Shown: positions 44,369 through 53,671 of the stretch, one piece after another
Layout: each line of letters opens with the position of its first letter
Position numbering within the stretch: the stretch's first letter is position 1
Origin: Rhizobiaceae bacterium CPCC 101076
Lineage (GTDB): Bacteria; Pseudomonadota; Alphaproteobacteria; Rhizobiales; Methylopilaceae
Reading direction: 5' to 3'
DNA: 64,000 nucleotides
Assembly: GCA_003347645.1 (NCBI GenBank)
Contig: QDFX01000006.1
Span: 62,001-126,000 of the forward strand
Made by a program: the position numbers and the translations under genes
The notes under the pieces: model-generated
Database searches by the model: none
What the model saw: only the letters and a program-made list of their open reading frames with translations
Told to the model about the DNA's origin: nothing

Positions 44369-44405
44369 CGGGGTCTGACCGTGGAATACGCACATACAGA
44401 CCCCG
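44369..44405 (+). promoter_or_regulatory. Inverted repeat in the sufB leader
   Basis: A perfect 9-bp arm CGGGGTCTG (44369-44377) and its inverse CAGACCCCG (44397-44405) enclose a 19-nt loop between the NifS-like gene and sufB. No T-run follows. It may set mRNA stability or act as an attenuator at the operon joint. The sufB ribosome binding site is 25 bases further on. Confidence 0.5.
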
Positions 44406-44444
44406 AACCCGCGGTCCTTGAAACCGCTGTGGAAGGAGAGGTTC

Positions 44445-45919
<1,475 letters not shown>

Positions 45920-45920
<1 letters not shown>

Positions 45921-46240
45921 TGCCCGTCAAGCGGATCTGGCATGGCTGGACCACGCCGGAGAATGCCAACGCCTACGAGACGCTGCTGAAGACTTTCGTC
46001 TTCCCGAGCATCGAGGCGAAGAAGGTGGCGGGATACAGGTCGATCGAGCTGTTACGCCGCCCGCTGGAGGACGAGGTCGAATTCATCACGGTGATGACCT
46101 TCGACGATCTCGACTCGGTGAAGGCCTTCGTCGGCGAGGATTACGAGACGGTCTACGTGCCCGACAGGGCGCGGGCCATTCTGAAACGCTTCGACGATCG
46201 CTCGCAGCACTACGAGTTGATCGAAACGAGACACTACTGA
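45920..46240 (+). CDS. ABM/NIPSNAP-like small protein between sufB and sufC
   Basis: This 106-residue cytosolic protein begins MPVKRIWHGWTTPENANAYE and contains EVEFITVMTFDDLDSVKAF, VGEDYETVYVPDRARAILKRF and an ending HYELIETRHY. The layout resembles a dimeric alpha+beta barrel (ABM superfamily). Start and sufB stop share a base, so it is probably translated with sufB. Such a gene is not part of the standard suf set. Its role is unknown. It might bind heme or a small ligand, but no ligand residues are certain. Confidence 0.75.
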
Positions 46241-46290
46241 GAAATACCGGTTCGCAGCGAGAGCTCGCCGGTCGAGACGAGGAACTGAAC

Positions 46291-47043
46291 ATGCTGTCGA
46301 TCAAGAACCTGTACGCCCGTATCGAGGACAATGGGCAGGAGATCATCAAGGGCCTCAATCTGGAGGTTCCGACCGGTCAGGTCCATGCGATCATGGGTCC
46401 GAACGGCTCGGGCAAGTCGACGCTCTCCTATGTCCTGGCCGGCAAGGAAGATTACGAGGTCACCGAGGGTTCGGTCGAACTCGACGGCGAGGACCTGCTC
46501 GAACTCGAAGCCGACGAGCGCGCCAACAAGGGCGTCTTTCTCGCCTTCCAGTATCCGCTGGAGATCCCGGGCGTCGGCACGATGACCTTCCTCAAGGCCG
46601 CCCTCAATGCCCAGCGCCGCGCCCGCGATGAGGGCGAGATCTCGACCCCTGACTTCATCAAGATGGTTCGCCAGCATGCGAGCGATCTCGGCATCGACCA
46701 GGATATGCTCAAGCGTTCGCTGAACGTCGGCTTCTCTGGCGGCGAGAAGAAGCGCGCCGAGATCCTCCAGATGTCGCTGCTCCAGCCGAAGCTCGCGATC
46801 CTCGACGAGACGGATTCGGGCCTCGACATCGATGCGCTGAAGGTCGTCTCGGACGGCGTGAACCGTCTGCGTTCGCCGGACCGTTCCTTCGTCGTGATCA
46901 CGCACTATCAGCGCCTCCTGAACTACATCAAGCCGGACGTCGTCCACGTGATGTCAAAGGGCCGGATCGTCCGTTCGGGCGGCCCGGAACTCGCGCTCGA
47001 GCTCGAGAAGAACGGCTACGCCGAGTACGTGGAGGCCGCCTGA
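46291..47043 (+). CDS. sufC: Fe-S cluster assembly ATPase SufC
   Basis: SufC is the ABC-type ATPase of the SufBC2D complex. The 250-residue protein has Walker A (MGPNGSGKST), the FSGGEKKRAEIL signature and Walker B (LAILDETDSGLD), followed by the H-loop in VITHYQRLL. It has no membrane domain partner, as expected. gagga precedes the ATG. Its stop overlaps sufD's ATG by one base (TGATG). Confidence 0.98.
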   Translation: MLSIKNLYARIEDNGQEIIKGLNLEVPTGQVHAIMGPNGSGKSTLSYVLAGKEDYEVTEGSVELDGEDLLELEADERANKGVFLAFQYPLEIPGVGTMTFLKAALNAQRRARDEGEISTPDFIKMVRQHASDLGIDQDMLKRSLNVGFSGGEKKRAEILQMSLLQPKLAILDETDSGLDIDALKVVSDGVNRLRSPDRSFVVITHYQRLLNYIKPDVVHVMSKGRIVRSGGPELALELEKNGYAEYVEAA

Positions 47044-48350
47044 TGAACACGGCGGTTCGCCCCATCAAGACGGCGGCCGAGAACGCGCTTGTCGAGCAGT
47101 TCACGGCGGCCAAGGCTCGCCTTCCGGGCAACCGGGATGCGCGTGAGAAGGCATTCGGCGCGGTTGTCGAAGGCCTCCCGCATCGCCGCGTCGAGGAATG
47201 GAAGTACACCGATCTGCGTGCGCTGATGCGCGACGCGAAACCGCTCGCCGACCTGCCGACTGACGCGCAGGTCGCGGCCGTCGATCGCAAGCGCGTCCTG
47301 ACCTCGTTCGACGCATCGAAGATCGTCTTCGCGAATGGCAGCCTGATCGAGAGCCTGTCCGATCTCGGCAAGCTGCCGGCTGGCGTTGAAGCCGTGTCGC
47401 TGGCCAAGGCCTATGCCTCCGATCTTCCGCTGCTGGCCCGCTTCGGCGAGGCCGAGGCACCGGAGGACAATGCCGCGATCGCGCTCAATACCGCGTTCGT
47501 TTCCGACGGCGTCCTCATCAGGATCGCGGCCGGCACGAAGGTCGACCGGCCGCTTCATCTGGCGTTCGGCCAGGATGGCGAGGGCCATGCGTCCTATGCG
47601 CGGATCCTGATCGTGGTCGAGGACGACGCCAAGGTCGAGATCGTCGAGAGTCATTTCGGCGAGGGTCATCACCAGACCAACTCCTATGTGGAGCTTCTGG
47701 CCGGTGACCGGACCGACATCAACCTCATCAAGCTGCAGGCGGAATCGCTCGACACCCAGCATCTCGCCACTCTGGCGATCAAGCTCGGCGCCGAATCCTC
47801 GCTCCAGACCGTCGCCGTCGCGCGCGGCTCTGACGTCGCCCGCCAGCAGGTCTTTGTGAAGTTCGAGGGCGACAACACCAAGGCGTCGCTGAATGGCATC
47901 TCGCTGTCCGGCGCGCGCCGTCATCTCGACACGACCTTCTTCGCCGATCACGCCAGCTATGGCTGTGAGAGCCGCGAACTGTTCAAGTCGGTGCTGGACG
48001 GCGATAGCCGGTCGGTGTTCCAGGGCAAGATCCTGGTCCGCCAGAATGCGCAGAAGACCGACGGCCGGATGATGAGCCGGGCTCTGATGCTTTCGGAAGG
48101 CTCGGAAGCCGATCTCAAGCCGGAACTCGAGATCTACGCCGACGACGTCCAGTGCGCGCACGGTGCGACCTGCGGCGCGCTCGACGAAGACCATCTGTTC
48201 TACCTGATGGCCCGCGGCATTTCGAAGATCGACGCACAGGCCATCCTGGTTGAGGCGTTCGTCGGCGAAGTGCTCGACATGGTCGAGGACGAAGGTCTGA
48301 AGGACGCGTTGGCGGTCGTGACCAACAGCTGGCTGATGGCACGGGATTGA
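47043..48350 (+). CDS. sufD: Fe-S cluster assembly subunit SufD
   Basis: SufD pairs with SufB. This 435-residue protein has the SufBD beta-helix core. RRVEEWKYTDLRALM near the start is typical of the family, as are RQQVFVKFEGDNTKASLNG, HASYGCESRELFKSVLDG and RSVFQGKILVRQNAQKTDG. The C-terminal CAHGATCGALDEDHLFYLMARGI carries the His important for iron entry. It is coupled to sufC. A repeat-rich 155-bp gap follows. Confidence 0.97.
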   Translation: MNTAVRPIKTAAENALVEQFTAAKARLPGNRDAREKAFGAVVEGLPHRRVEEWKYTDLRALMRDAKPLADLPTDAQVAAVDRKRVLTSFDASKIVFANGSLIESLSDLGKLPAGVEAVSLAKAYASDLPLLARFGEAEAPEDNAAIALNTAFVSDGVLIRIAAGTKVDRPLHLAFGQDGEGHASYARILIVVEDDAKVEIVESHFGEGHHQTNSYVELLAGDRTDINLIKLQAESLDTQHLATLAIKLGAESSLQTVAVARGSDVARQQVFVKFEGDNTKASLNGISLSGARRHLDTTFFADHASYGCESRELFKSVLDGDSRSVFQGKILVRQNAQKTDGRMMSRALMLSEGSEADLKPELEIYADDVQCAHGATCGALDEDHLFYLMARGISKIDAQAILVEAFVGEVLDMVEDEGLKDALAVVTNSWLMARD

Positions 48351-48356
48351 TGGTTG

Positions 48357-48489
48357 CCTCTCCCAATGGGAGAGGTCGGCTCATCGCGGCAGCGATGGCC
48401 GGGTGAGGGGACAGACTTATCGAGGGGACATACCCCTCACCCCGCTCAAACCTGCCGGTTTGAGTCGGCCCTCTCCCCTGGGGAGAGGG
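48357..48489. repeat. CTCTCCC/CCTCACCC modular hairpin repeat, copy A
   Basis: This array of inverted repeats sits between sufD and sufS: cctctccca/tgggagagg (48357-48375), gggtgagggg/cccctcaccc (48401-48410 with 48433-48442), ctcaaacc/ggtttgag (48445-48464) and ccctctcccc/ggggagaggg (48469-48489). It shares its module order and ends with copy B at 51520-51653. No protein is encoded. It may act as mRNA-stabilising stems within the suf operon. Confidence 0.75.
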
Positions 48490-48505
48490 TTGGAAAGGCC
48501 GAGTT

Positions 48506-49753
48506 ATGAACGCACCTGTCCTGACCAAGACCATGGGCTATGACGTCGAAACCGTGCGCCGCGATTTCCCGGCGCTGTCGCTCGACGTGCACGGCAAGCC
48601 GCTCGTCTATCTCGACAACGGTGCCTCGGCTCAGAAACCCAATCAGGTGCTCGACGCGATCCGCCATTCCTACGAGGCGGAATACGCGAACGTTCATCGC
48701 GGACTTCATTACCTCGCGAACGCAGCGACCGAGGCCTACGAAGGTGCGCGCGAGGCCGTACGCGGCTTCATCAACGCCGCCTCGACAGACGAAGTGATTT
48801 TCACCCGTTCCGCGACGGGAGCGATCAATGCCGTCGCGTCAAGCTTCGGCCGTATGGCCATCGGACCCGGCGACGAGGTCGTCGTCTCGATCCTAGAGCA
48901 CCACTCCAACATCGTGCCGTGGCACTACCACCGCGAACGGAACGGCGCGGTCCTCAAATGGGCGCCGATCCAGGACGACGGCACATTCGATCTCGACGCC
49001 TTCGAAGCGCTGCTCGGGCCGAAGGTGAAGATCGTTGCACTGACCCATATGTCGAACGTCACGGGTACGATCACGCCGGTGAAGGACATCATCCGGCTTG
49101 CCCATGCGCGCGGGATTCCCGTCCTGCTCGACGGCAGCCAGGCGATCGTCCACATGCCGGTCGATGTGCGCGACCTCGATGTAGACTTCTACGTCTTCAC
49201 CGGTCACAAGCTTTACGGCCCGACCGGCATCGGCGTGCTCTACGGCAAGCGGGAATGGCTCGAAAAGATGCCGCCCTATGAAGGTGGCGGCGAGATGATC
49301 CGCGACGTGACCACGGACACGGTCACTTACGCCGGCCTGCCCAACCGCTTCGAGGCCGGCACGCCGCCGATCGTCCAGGCGGTCGGTCTCGGCGCCGCGA
49401 TCAAATATGTCGAGGCGCTCGGCCGTGAGAACATCTACGCCCACGAGCTTCGCCTGCGCGACTACGCCCACAAGAAGCTGGGCGCGATGAATTCGGTCAG
49501 GATTTTCGGCACGACGGAGCAGAAGGGCGCGATCGTCTCCTTCCAGCTCGAAGGCGCGCATGCCCATGACGTCGCAACCGTGCTGGACCGCCAGGGCGTC
49601 GCGGTGAGGGCAGGGACGCATTGCGCCCAGCCGCTTCTGCAGCGTTTCGGCGTGACCTCGACCTGCCGTGCAAGCTTTGGCCTCTACAATACCGAGGCCG
49701 AGATAGATACATTGGCTGTAGCGCTTGAGAAGGCGCACAGCCTGTTCTCGTGA
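48506..49753 (+). CDS. sufS: Cysteine desulfurase SufS
   Basis: SufS supplies sulfur to SufBCD. The 415-residue group II enzyme has VYLDNGASAQKPNQVLDAI, NVHRGLHYLANAATEAYEGAR and FTRSATGAINAVA. FTGHKLYGPTGIGVLYGK bears the PLP lysine, and VRAGTHCAQPLLQRFGV the catalytic Cys in a short loop that normally needs a SufE or SufU partner. No sufE is in the window. ggaaagg precedes the start. It is the second desulfurase of the cluster. Confidence 0.96.
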   Translation: MNAPVLTKTMGYDVETVRRDFPALSLDVHGKPLVYLDNGASAQKPNQVLDAIRHSYEAEYANVHRGLHYLANAATEAYEGAREAVRGFINAASTDEVIFTRSATGAINAVASSFGRMAIGPGDEVVVSILEHHSNIVPWHYHRERNGAVLKWAPIQDDGTFDLDAFEALLGPKVKIVALTHMSNVTGTITPVKDIIRLAHARGIPVLLDGSQAIVHMPVDVRDLDVDFYVFTGHKLYGPTGIGVLYGKREWLEKMPPYEGGGEMIRDVTTDTVTYAGLPNRFEAGTPPIVQAVGLGAAIKYVEALGRENIYAHELRLRDYAHKKLGAMNSVRIFGTTEQKGAIVSFQLEGAHAHDVATVLDRQGVAVRAGTHCAQPLLQRFGVTSTCRASFGLYNTEAEIDTLAVALEKAHSLFS

Positions 49754-49762
49754 GACCCGATG

Positions 49763-50140
49763 ATGAGTGATACCGCCTCCGCGACCCCGAATGCTGCCGA
49801 GCTGAACGGGCCGTCGACCCTGCCGCCCGAGGAACTCGATCAGCTGGCGCAGGACATCATCGGCGCGCTCAAGACCGTCTACGATCCGGAAATCCCGGTC
49901 GACATCTACGAGCTCGGCCTAGTCTACAAGATCGACGTCAGCGATGATCGCGATGTCGCGATCGACATGACGCTCACGGCTCCGGCTTGCCCGGTCGCGG
50001 CCGAGATGCCGGCTTGGGTCGAGAACGCGGTTGGCGCCGTTCCCGGCATAAACGGCGTGAAAGTCAGCATGACTTTCGAGCCGCCATGGGACCAGAGCCG
50101 CATGTCGGACGAGGCGCGCGTCGCGCTCGATATGTGGTGA
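49763..50140 (+). CDS. sufT: SUF system Fe-S assembly protein SufT (DUF59/MIP18)
   Basis: This 125-residue protein has a Pro-rich N-terminus and a DUF59 domain with IGALKTVYDPEIPVDIYELGLVY, TLTAPACPVAAEMPAWVENAV and VSMTFEPPWDQSRMSDEARVALDMW. The Cys in ACPV is the functional one in the MIP18/SufT family, which helps mature Fe-S proteins. Two ATGs in a row (49760 and 49763) could start it. In many relatives a sufA-like gene follows; here an NlpD-like gene does, and no sufA is seen in the window. Confidence 0.94.
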   Translation: MSDTASATPNAAELNGPSTLPPEELDQLAQDIIGALKTVYDPEIPVDIYELGLVYKIDVSDDRDVAIDMTLTAPACPVAAEMPAWVENAVGAVPGINGVKVSMTFEPPWDQSRMSDEARVALDMW

Positions 50141-50226
50141 TCCACGGCGTGGTGAATCCCCGGCAAAAATAACCCGGCACTTTTTGCAACCCGGCAACCC
50201 TCTGTTTACCGAAAGCGGGCTTACTT

Positions 50227-50241
50227 ACACAGAATATGTGT
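50227..50241. promoter_or_regulatory. Inverted repeat upstream of the NlpD-like gene
   Basis: ACACA-GAATA-TGTGT is a perfect 5+5+5 inverted repeat that ends 23 bp before the ATG at 50265, within an AT- and GT-rich stretch. It is close enough to overlap promoter or leader. No regulator is known for it. Confidence 0.3.
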
Positions 50242-50264
50242 CCTGTTGTGTGTGAGTAGGTGCG

Positions 50265-51512
50265 ATGCGTCAGGCGGTTTCTGCCCGTATACGGCCCAGC
50301 ATTCGGTTCTCTGTCCTTGGTTTCGTGGCTCTCGCCGCCTCGGCCTGCAGCCAGACCGACCGCTTCGACGATCCCTTCTCCAATCCGTTCAGCAAGGAGC
50401 CGAACTATACCGGCTCGGTGAACAGCGCGCCGTCGGGCTCGGTCAGCTCGCAGCCGCTGCCTCCGCCCTCTGGTGGCGGATACCAGCCTTCGTCGAGCTA
50501 CGGCTATCAGCAGCCGTCGAACTATCAATCGAACTACGCTCCGGCTCCCGCGCAGGCCTATCCGCCTTACCGCGCGCCGGCGCCGCAGCCGAACTATCAG
50601 CAGCAGTCCTACCAGCAGCAATCGCCGCAGCCGCAGCAATCGGGCTATCAGCAGGCGAGCTATAGCCAGGCCGCCGCTCCGGTTCGCGCGAACTCCAACA
50701 ATAATCAGGCCTGGTATCCGAACGGCCAGCAGCAGGCCGCCGCGCAGAAGCCGGTTGCTCCGCCGCGTTCCGTCGTTGCCGCCAAGCCGCCGATCGCGAC
50801 AGATGGCGTGCATACGGTTCAGCCGGGCGAAACCCTGTTCTCGGTCGCTCGCACGCGCGGCGTTCCGGCCGGTCAGCTCGCCGAGGCGAATGGTTTCGGT
50901 CTCGATCACAGGGTCCGTATCGGCGAGAAGCTGAGGTTGCCGCAGGGCAGCACGATGAAGCTCGCAGCCGCTCCCGCGCCGATGATGGCCGCGCCTGCCA
51001 AGCAGATGCTGCAGCCCGCTCCGGTGGCTGCTCCCCTCGACCAGCCGAAGATGGAGAGGGTTGTCGCCACTGCCACGCCGAAGCCGGTCGTGGCCGTGGA
51101 TGACGACGAGCCGCGTTCGCAGACGAGCGGCGGCACAGACTTCCGCTATCCGGTCCGCGGCCGTATCATTTCCGGCTTCGGTTCGAAGCCGAATGGCTCA
51201 ACCAATGACGGCATCAACTTCTCGGTGCCGGAGGGCACGCCGATCAAGGCAGCCGAGGGCGGCGTGGTTGCCTATGCCGGTAACGAGCTGAAGGGCTTTG
51301 GCAATCTGGTCCTCATCCGCCATGCCGGGGAATGGGTCACGGCCTACGCCCACGCCAGCGAGATCATGGTCAAGCGTGGCGACGTCGTCCGTCGGGGTCA
51401 GGTGATCGCCAAGTCCGGCGCGACCGGCAATGTCTCGGCTCCGCAACTGCACTTCGAGGTCCGCCGCGGCGCGACCCCGGTCGATCCGATGGATCACCTG
51501 CCGCAGGGTTGA
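50265..51512 (+). CDS. nlpD: NlpD-like lipoprotein: LysM + degenerate M23 domain
   Basis: This 415-residue protein has a lipobox (FVALAASAC, Cys28), then a Pro/Gln/Tyr/Ser-rich low-complexity linker (about 60-150). A LysM domain follows (HTVQPGETLFSVAR...LRLP), then a C-terminal LytM/M23 domain (YPVRGRIISGFGSK to MDHLPQG). The zinc residues are lost: NDGINF replaces HxxxD and QLHFEV keeps only one His of HxH. That pattern marks amidase activators such as NlpD, which could switch on the amidase at 24837. It follows sufT by 124 bp, probably with its own promoter. Confidence 0.9.
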   Translation: MRQAVSARIRPSIRFSVLGFVALAASACSQTDRFDDPFSNPFSKEPNYTGSVNSAPSGSVSSQPLPPPSGGGYQPSSSYGYQQPSNYQSNYAPAPAQAYPPYRAPAPQPNYQQQSYQQQSPQPQQSGYQQASYSQAAAPVRANSNNNQAWYPNGQQQAAAQKPVAPPRSVVAAKPPIATDGVHTVQPGETLFSVARTRGVPAGQLAEANGFGLDHRVRIGEKLRLPQGSTMKLAAAPAPMMAAPAKQMLQPAPVAAPLDQPKMERVVATATPKPVVAVDDDEPRSQTSGGTDFRYPVRGRIISGFGSKPNGSTNDGINFSVPEGTPIKAAEGGVVAYAGNELKGFGNLVLIRHAGEWVTAYAHASEIMVKRGDVVRRGQVIAKSGATGNVSAPQLHFEVRRGATPVDPMDHLPQG

Positions 51513-51519
51513 GGTTTGT

Positions 51520-51653
51520 CTCTCCCGTTTACGGGAGAGGTCGACTCGCGAAGCGAGCGGGTGAGGAACATGATTGCAGCAACGAGCATCGTGCTTGCCC
51601 TCACCCCGGTGCGTTGACACGCACTCGACCCTCTCCTGCTTCGCAGGAGAGGG
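51520..51653. repeat. CTCTCCC/CCTCACCC modular hairpin repeat, copy B
   Basis: Inverted repeats lie between the convergent nlpD and DUF815 genes: ctctcccgt/acgggagag (51520-51539), ctcgc/gcgag (51545-51557), gggtgagg (51559-51566) with its inverse at 51598-51606, gtgcgt/acgcac (51609-51624) and ccctctcctgc/gcaggagaggg (51629-51653). The order and outer modules match copy A at 48357. The outer stems could also terminate both genes, although no T-run is present. Confidence 0.75.
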
Positions 51654-51659
51654 AGAAGA

Positions 51660-52523
51660 TCACCCCACCTGCTTGCCCAGTCGCCCGGCCAGATCGAGGA
51701 TGAACTGCCAGGCGGTGCGGCCCGAACGTGAGCCGCGTGTCGTCGACCATTCCAGCGCCTCGGCACGGAGATCGCTCGGCGAATAATCCAGCCCGTATTC
51801 CATCGCATAGGCGCGGATCATCGCCAGATAATCGTCCTGGCTGCACGGGTGGAAGCCCAGCCATAGGCCGAATCGATCCGACAGCGAGACCTTCTCCTCG
51901 ACTGCTTCGCCCGGATTGATCGCGGTCGAACGCTCGTTCTCGATCATGTCGCGCGGCATCAGGTGCCGGCGGTTCGAAGTCGCATAGAGAATGACGTTAT
52001 CCGGACGTCCCTCGATGCCGCCTTCCAGAACGGCCTTCAGCGCCTTGTAGGAGCTGTCGCCGATGTCGAAGGAGAGGTCGTCGCAGAACAGCACGATGCG
52101 ATGTGGTGCGCTGCGAAGGAGGTTCATCAGCTCTGGAAGCGTCTCGACATCCTCACGATGGATTTCGACCAGTTTCAGCGGCTTCCCGGCACTCGCGTTG
52201 ATATGCGCGTGGATCGCCTTCACGAGCGAGCTCTTGCCCATACCGCGCGCACCCCAGAGGAGGGCGTTGTTGGCCGGGAAGCCGTTGGCGAAGCGCTCGG
52301 TGTTCGCGAGCAGCGTGTCGCGGTTGCGGTCTATGCCCTTGAGAATGCCGATATCGACGCGTGAGACCTTGGCTACCGGCATGAGGTTGCGCCCGGCGGC
52401 CTGCCAGACGAACGCGTCGGCGGCGGAAAGATCGGCCGGCTTGGCCGGCGGCGGCGACATGCGCTCCAGAGCATCGGCAATGCGATTCAGCGCATTGGAC
52501 AGAAAGGCGGGTTGTTCAGTCAT
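51660..52523 (-). CDS. AAA+ ATPase, DUF815 family
   Basis: This 287-residue cytosolic ATPase has Walker A in LLWGARGMGKSSLVKAI, Walker B in IVLFCDDLSF and sensor regions in NVILYATSNRRHLMPRDM and SLSDRFGLWLGFH (arginine finger). DUF815 proteins are AAA+ ATPases of unknown substrate. In Rhizobiales this gene stands next to the nlpD and yajC-secDF genes, as here. The ATG at 52523 fits the family; the longer reading to 52964 does not. Confidence 0.92.
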   Translation of the reverse strand: MTEQPAFLSNALNRIADALERMSPPPAKPADLSAADAFVWQAAGRNLMPVAKVSRVDIGILKGIDRNRDTLLANTERFANGFPANNALLWGARGMGKSSLVKAIHAHINASAGKPLKLVEIHREDVETLPELMNLLRSAPHRIVLFCDDLSFDIGDSSYKALKAVLEGGIEGRPDNVILYATSNRRHLMPRDMIENERSTAINPGEAVEEKVSLSDRFGLWLGFHPCSQDDYLAMIRAYAMEYGLDYSPSDLRAEALEWSTTRGSRSGRTAWQFILDLAGRLGKQVG

Positions 52524-52589
52524 GCGGATCGGATTAGAGCCACAGGCAGCTGAAGTCCATGACCCAAAAGTGGACCGCCTGGAGGGGAA

Positions 52590-53210
52590 ATGCTGAAGAT
52601 CTGGGGACGTGCTAACTCCGTCAACGTCAAGAAGGTCATGTGGTGCGTCGGCGAACTCGGCATTCCGCACGAGCGCGTCGATGCGGGCCTCGCCTTCGGC
52701 ATCAACAACACGCCGGAGTTCAAGGCGAAGAACCCGAACGGTCTCGTGCCGCTCATCGACGACGACGGCTTCATCCTCTGGGAATCGAATGCGATCGTCC
52801 GCTATCTCTCGGCGAAGTACGGCAGCGGCTCGCTCTGGGCGAGCGATCCGGCGGTCCGGGCCATGGGCGACAAATGGATGGACTGGCCGACCTCGACGCT
52901 CGTGCCTGAATTCCGCAAGGTCTTCCACAACATCGTCCGCCGTCCGCCGGCAGAGCGCGATCATGCCGAGGCAGCGGAAGGAATCGCCGCCTGCAGCAAG
53001 CTGTTCGCCATGGTTGATGGTGCCCTGTCGACGCAGCCCTATCTATCTGGTCAGGCTCTCGGAATGGGCGACATCCCGCTCGGCTGCTTCGCCTATCTCT
53101 GGCTCTCGATGCCGATCGAGCGCCCGTCCATGCCTCATCTCGAGGCCTGGTACGGAAAGCTGAAGGAGCGCCCCGCCTACCAGTCTGGCGTGATGACGCC
53201 GCTTTCCTAG
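52590..53210 (+). CDS. Glutathione S-transferase family protein
   Basis: This 206-residue protein has a thioredoxin-like N-domain (MLKIWGRANSVNVKKVMWCVGELGI, then NPNGLVPLIDDDGFILWESNAI) and a helical C-domain (about 85-206). The Ser in RANSVNVKK sits where theta/nu-type GSTs carry their catalytic residue, and ES in WESNAI binds the glutathione gamma-glutamyl part. The substrate is unknown. A strong ggagggg site precedes the ATG. It is divergent from the DUF815 gene. Confidence 0.9.
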   Translation: MLKIWGRANSVNVKKVMWCVGELGIPHERVDAGLAFGINNTPEFKAKNPNGLVPLIDDDGFILWESNAIVRYLSAKYGSGSLWASDPAVRAMGDKWMDWPTSTLVPEFRKVFHNIVRRPPAERDHAEAAEGIAACSKLFAMVDGALSTQPYLSGQALGMGDIPLGCFAYLWLSMPIERPSMPHLEAWYGKLKERPAYQSGVMTPLS

Positions 53211-53319
53211 GTATCAGTACGTCCCGGGAAGTCTCGTTTGCTTTCCGGGGGTCTATCGCTATAGTCCCGGCCGCTTCGCAGGCGGCCGTCTGCGATCCCG
53301 CTATCTCATGGAGTTTTCG

Positions 53320-53655
53320 ATGTTCATCTCGCCTGCTTTTGCCCAGGGCGCCATCGGCGGGGCGGAAGGCAACTTCCTGCTGAACATCATGCCGTTCCTG
53401 CTGATTTTCGTTATCATGTATTTCCTCGTGATCCGTCCGCAGCAGAAGCGCCTGAAGTCCCATCGCGAAATGGTCGGCGGTGTCCGCCGTGGCGACACGA
53501 TCGTCACCTCGGGCGGCTTGATCGGAAAGATCACGAAGGTCGTGGACGAGACCGAAGTCGAAGTGCAGATCGCCGATAATGTCCGCGTGCGCGTCGCCCG
53601 CGCGATGATCAATGAAGTCCGCGCCAAGGGCGAACCCGTCGCCAACGACGCCTGA
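53320..53655 (+). CDS. yajC: Preprotein translocase accessory subunit YajC
   Basis: YajC joins SecDF at the Sec translocon. The 111-residue protein has one membrane helix (about 20-40, IMPFLLIFVIMYFLVIRPQQKRLK) and the cytosolic domain with LVIRPQQKR, VRRGDTIVTSGGLIGKI and IADNVRVRVARAMI. The ATG at 53320 with ggag six bases upstream is preferred to that at 53308. It is followed by secD after 16 bp and secF after a further 11 bp. Confidence 0.96.
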   Translation: MFISPAFAQGAIGGAEGNFLLNIMPFLLIFVIMYFLVIRPQQKRLKSHREMVGGVRRGDTIVTSGGLIGKITKVVDETEVEVQIADNVRVRVARAMINEVRAKGEPVANDA

Positions 53656-53671
53656 GGCGTAACACTTTTCC

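Noticed and set aside
50470-50660. Possible short tandem repeat array or CRISPR
   Set aside because: The repeated CAGCAG-type stretches are codons of a Gln/Pro/Tyr-rich linker in the NlpD-like protein, with no constant repeat or spacer length.
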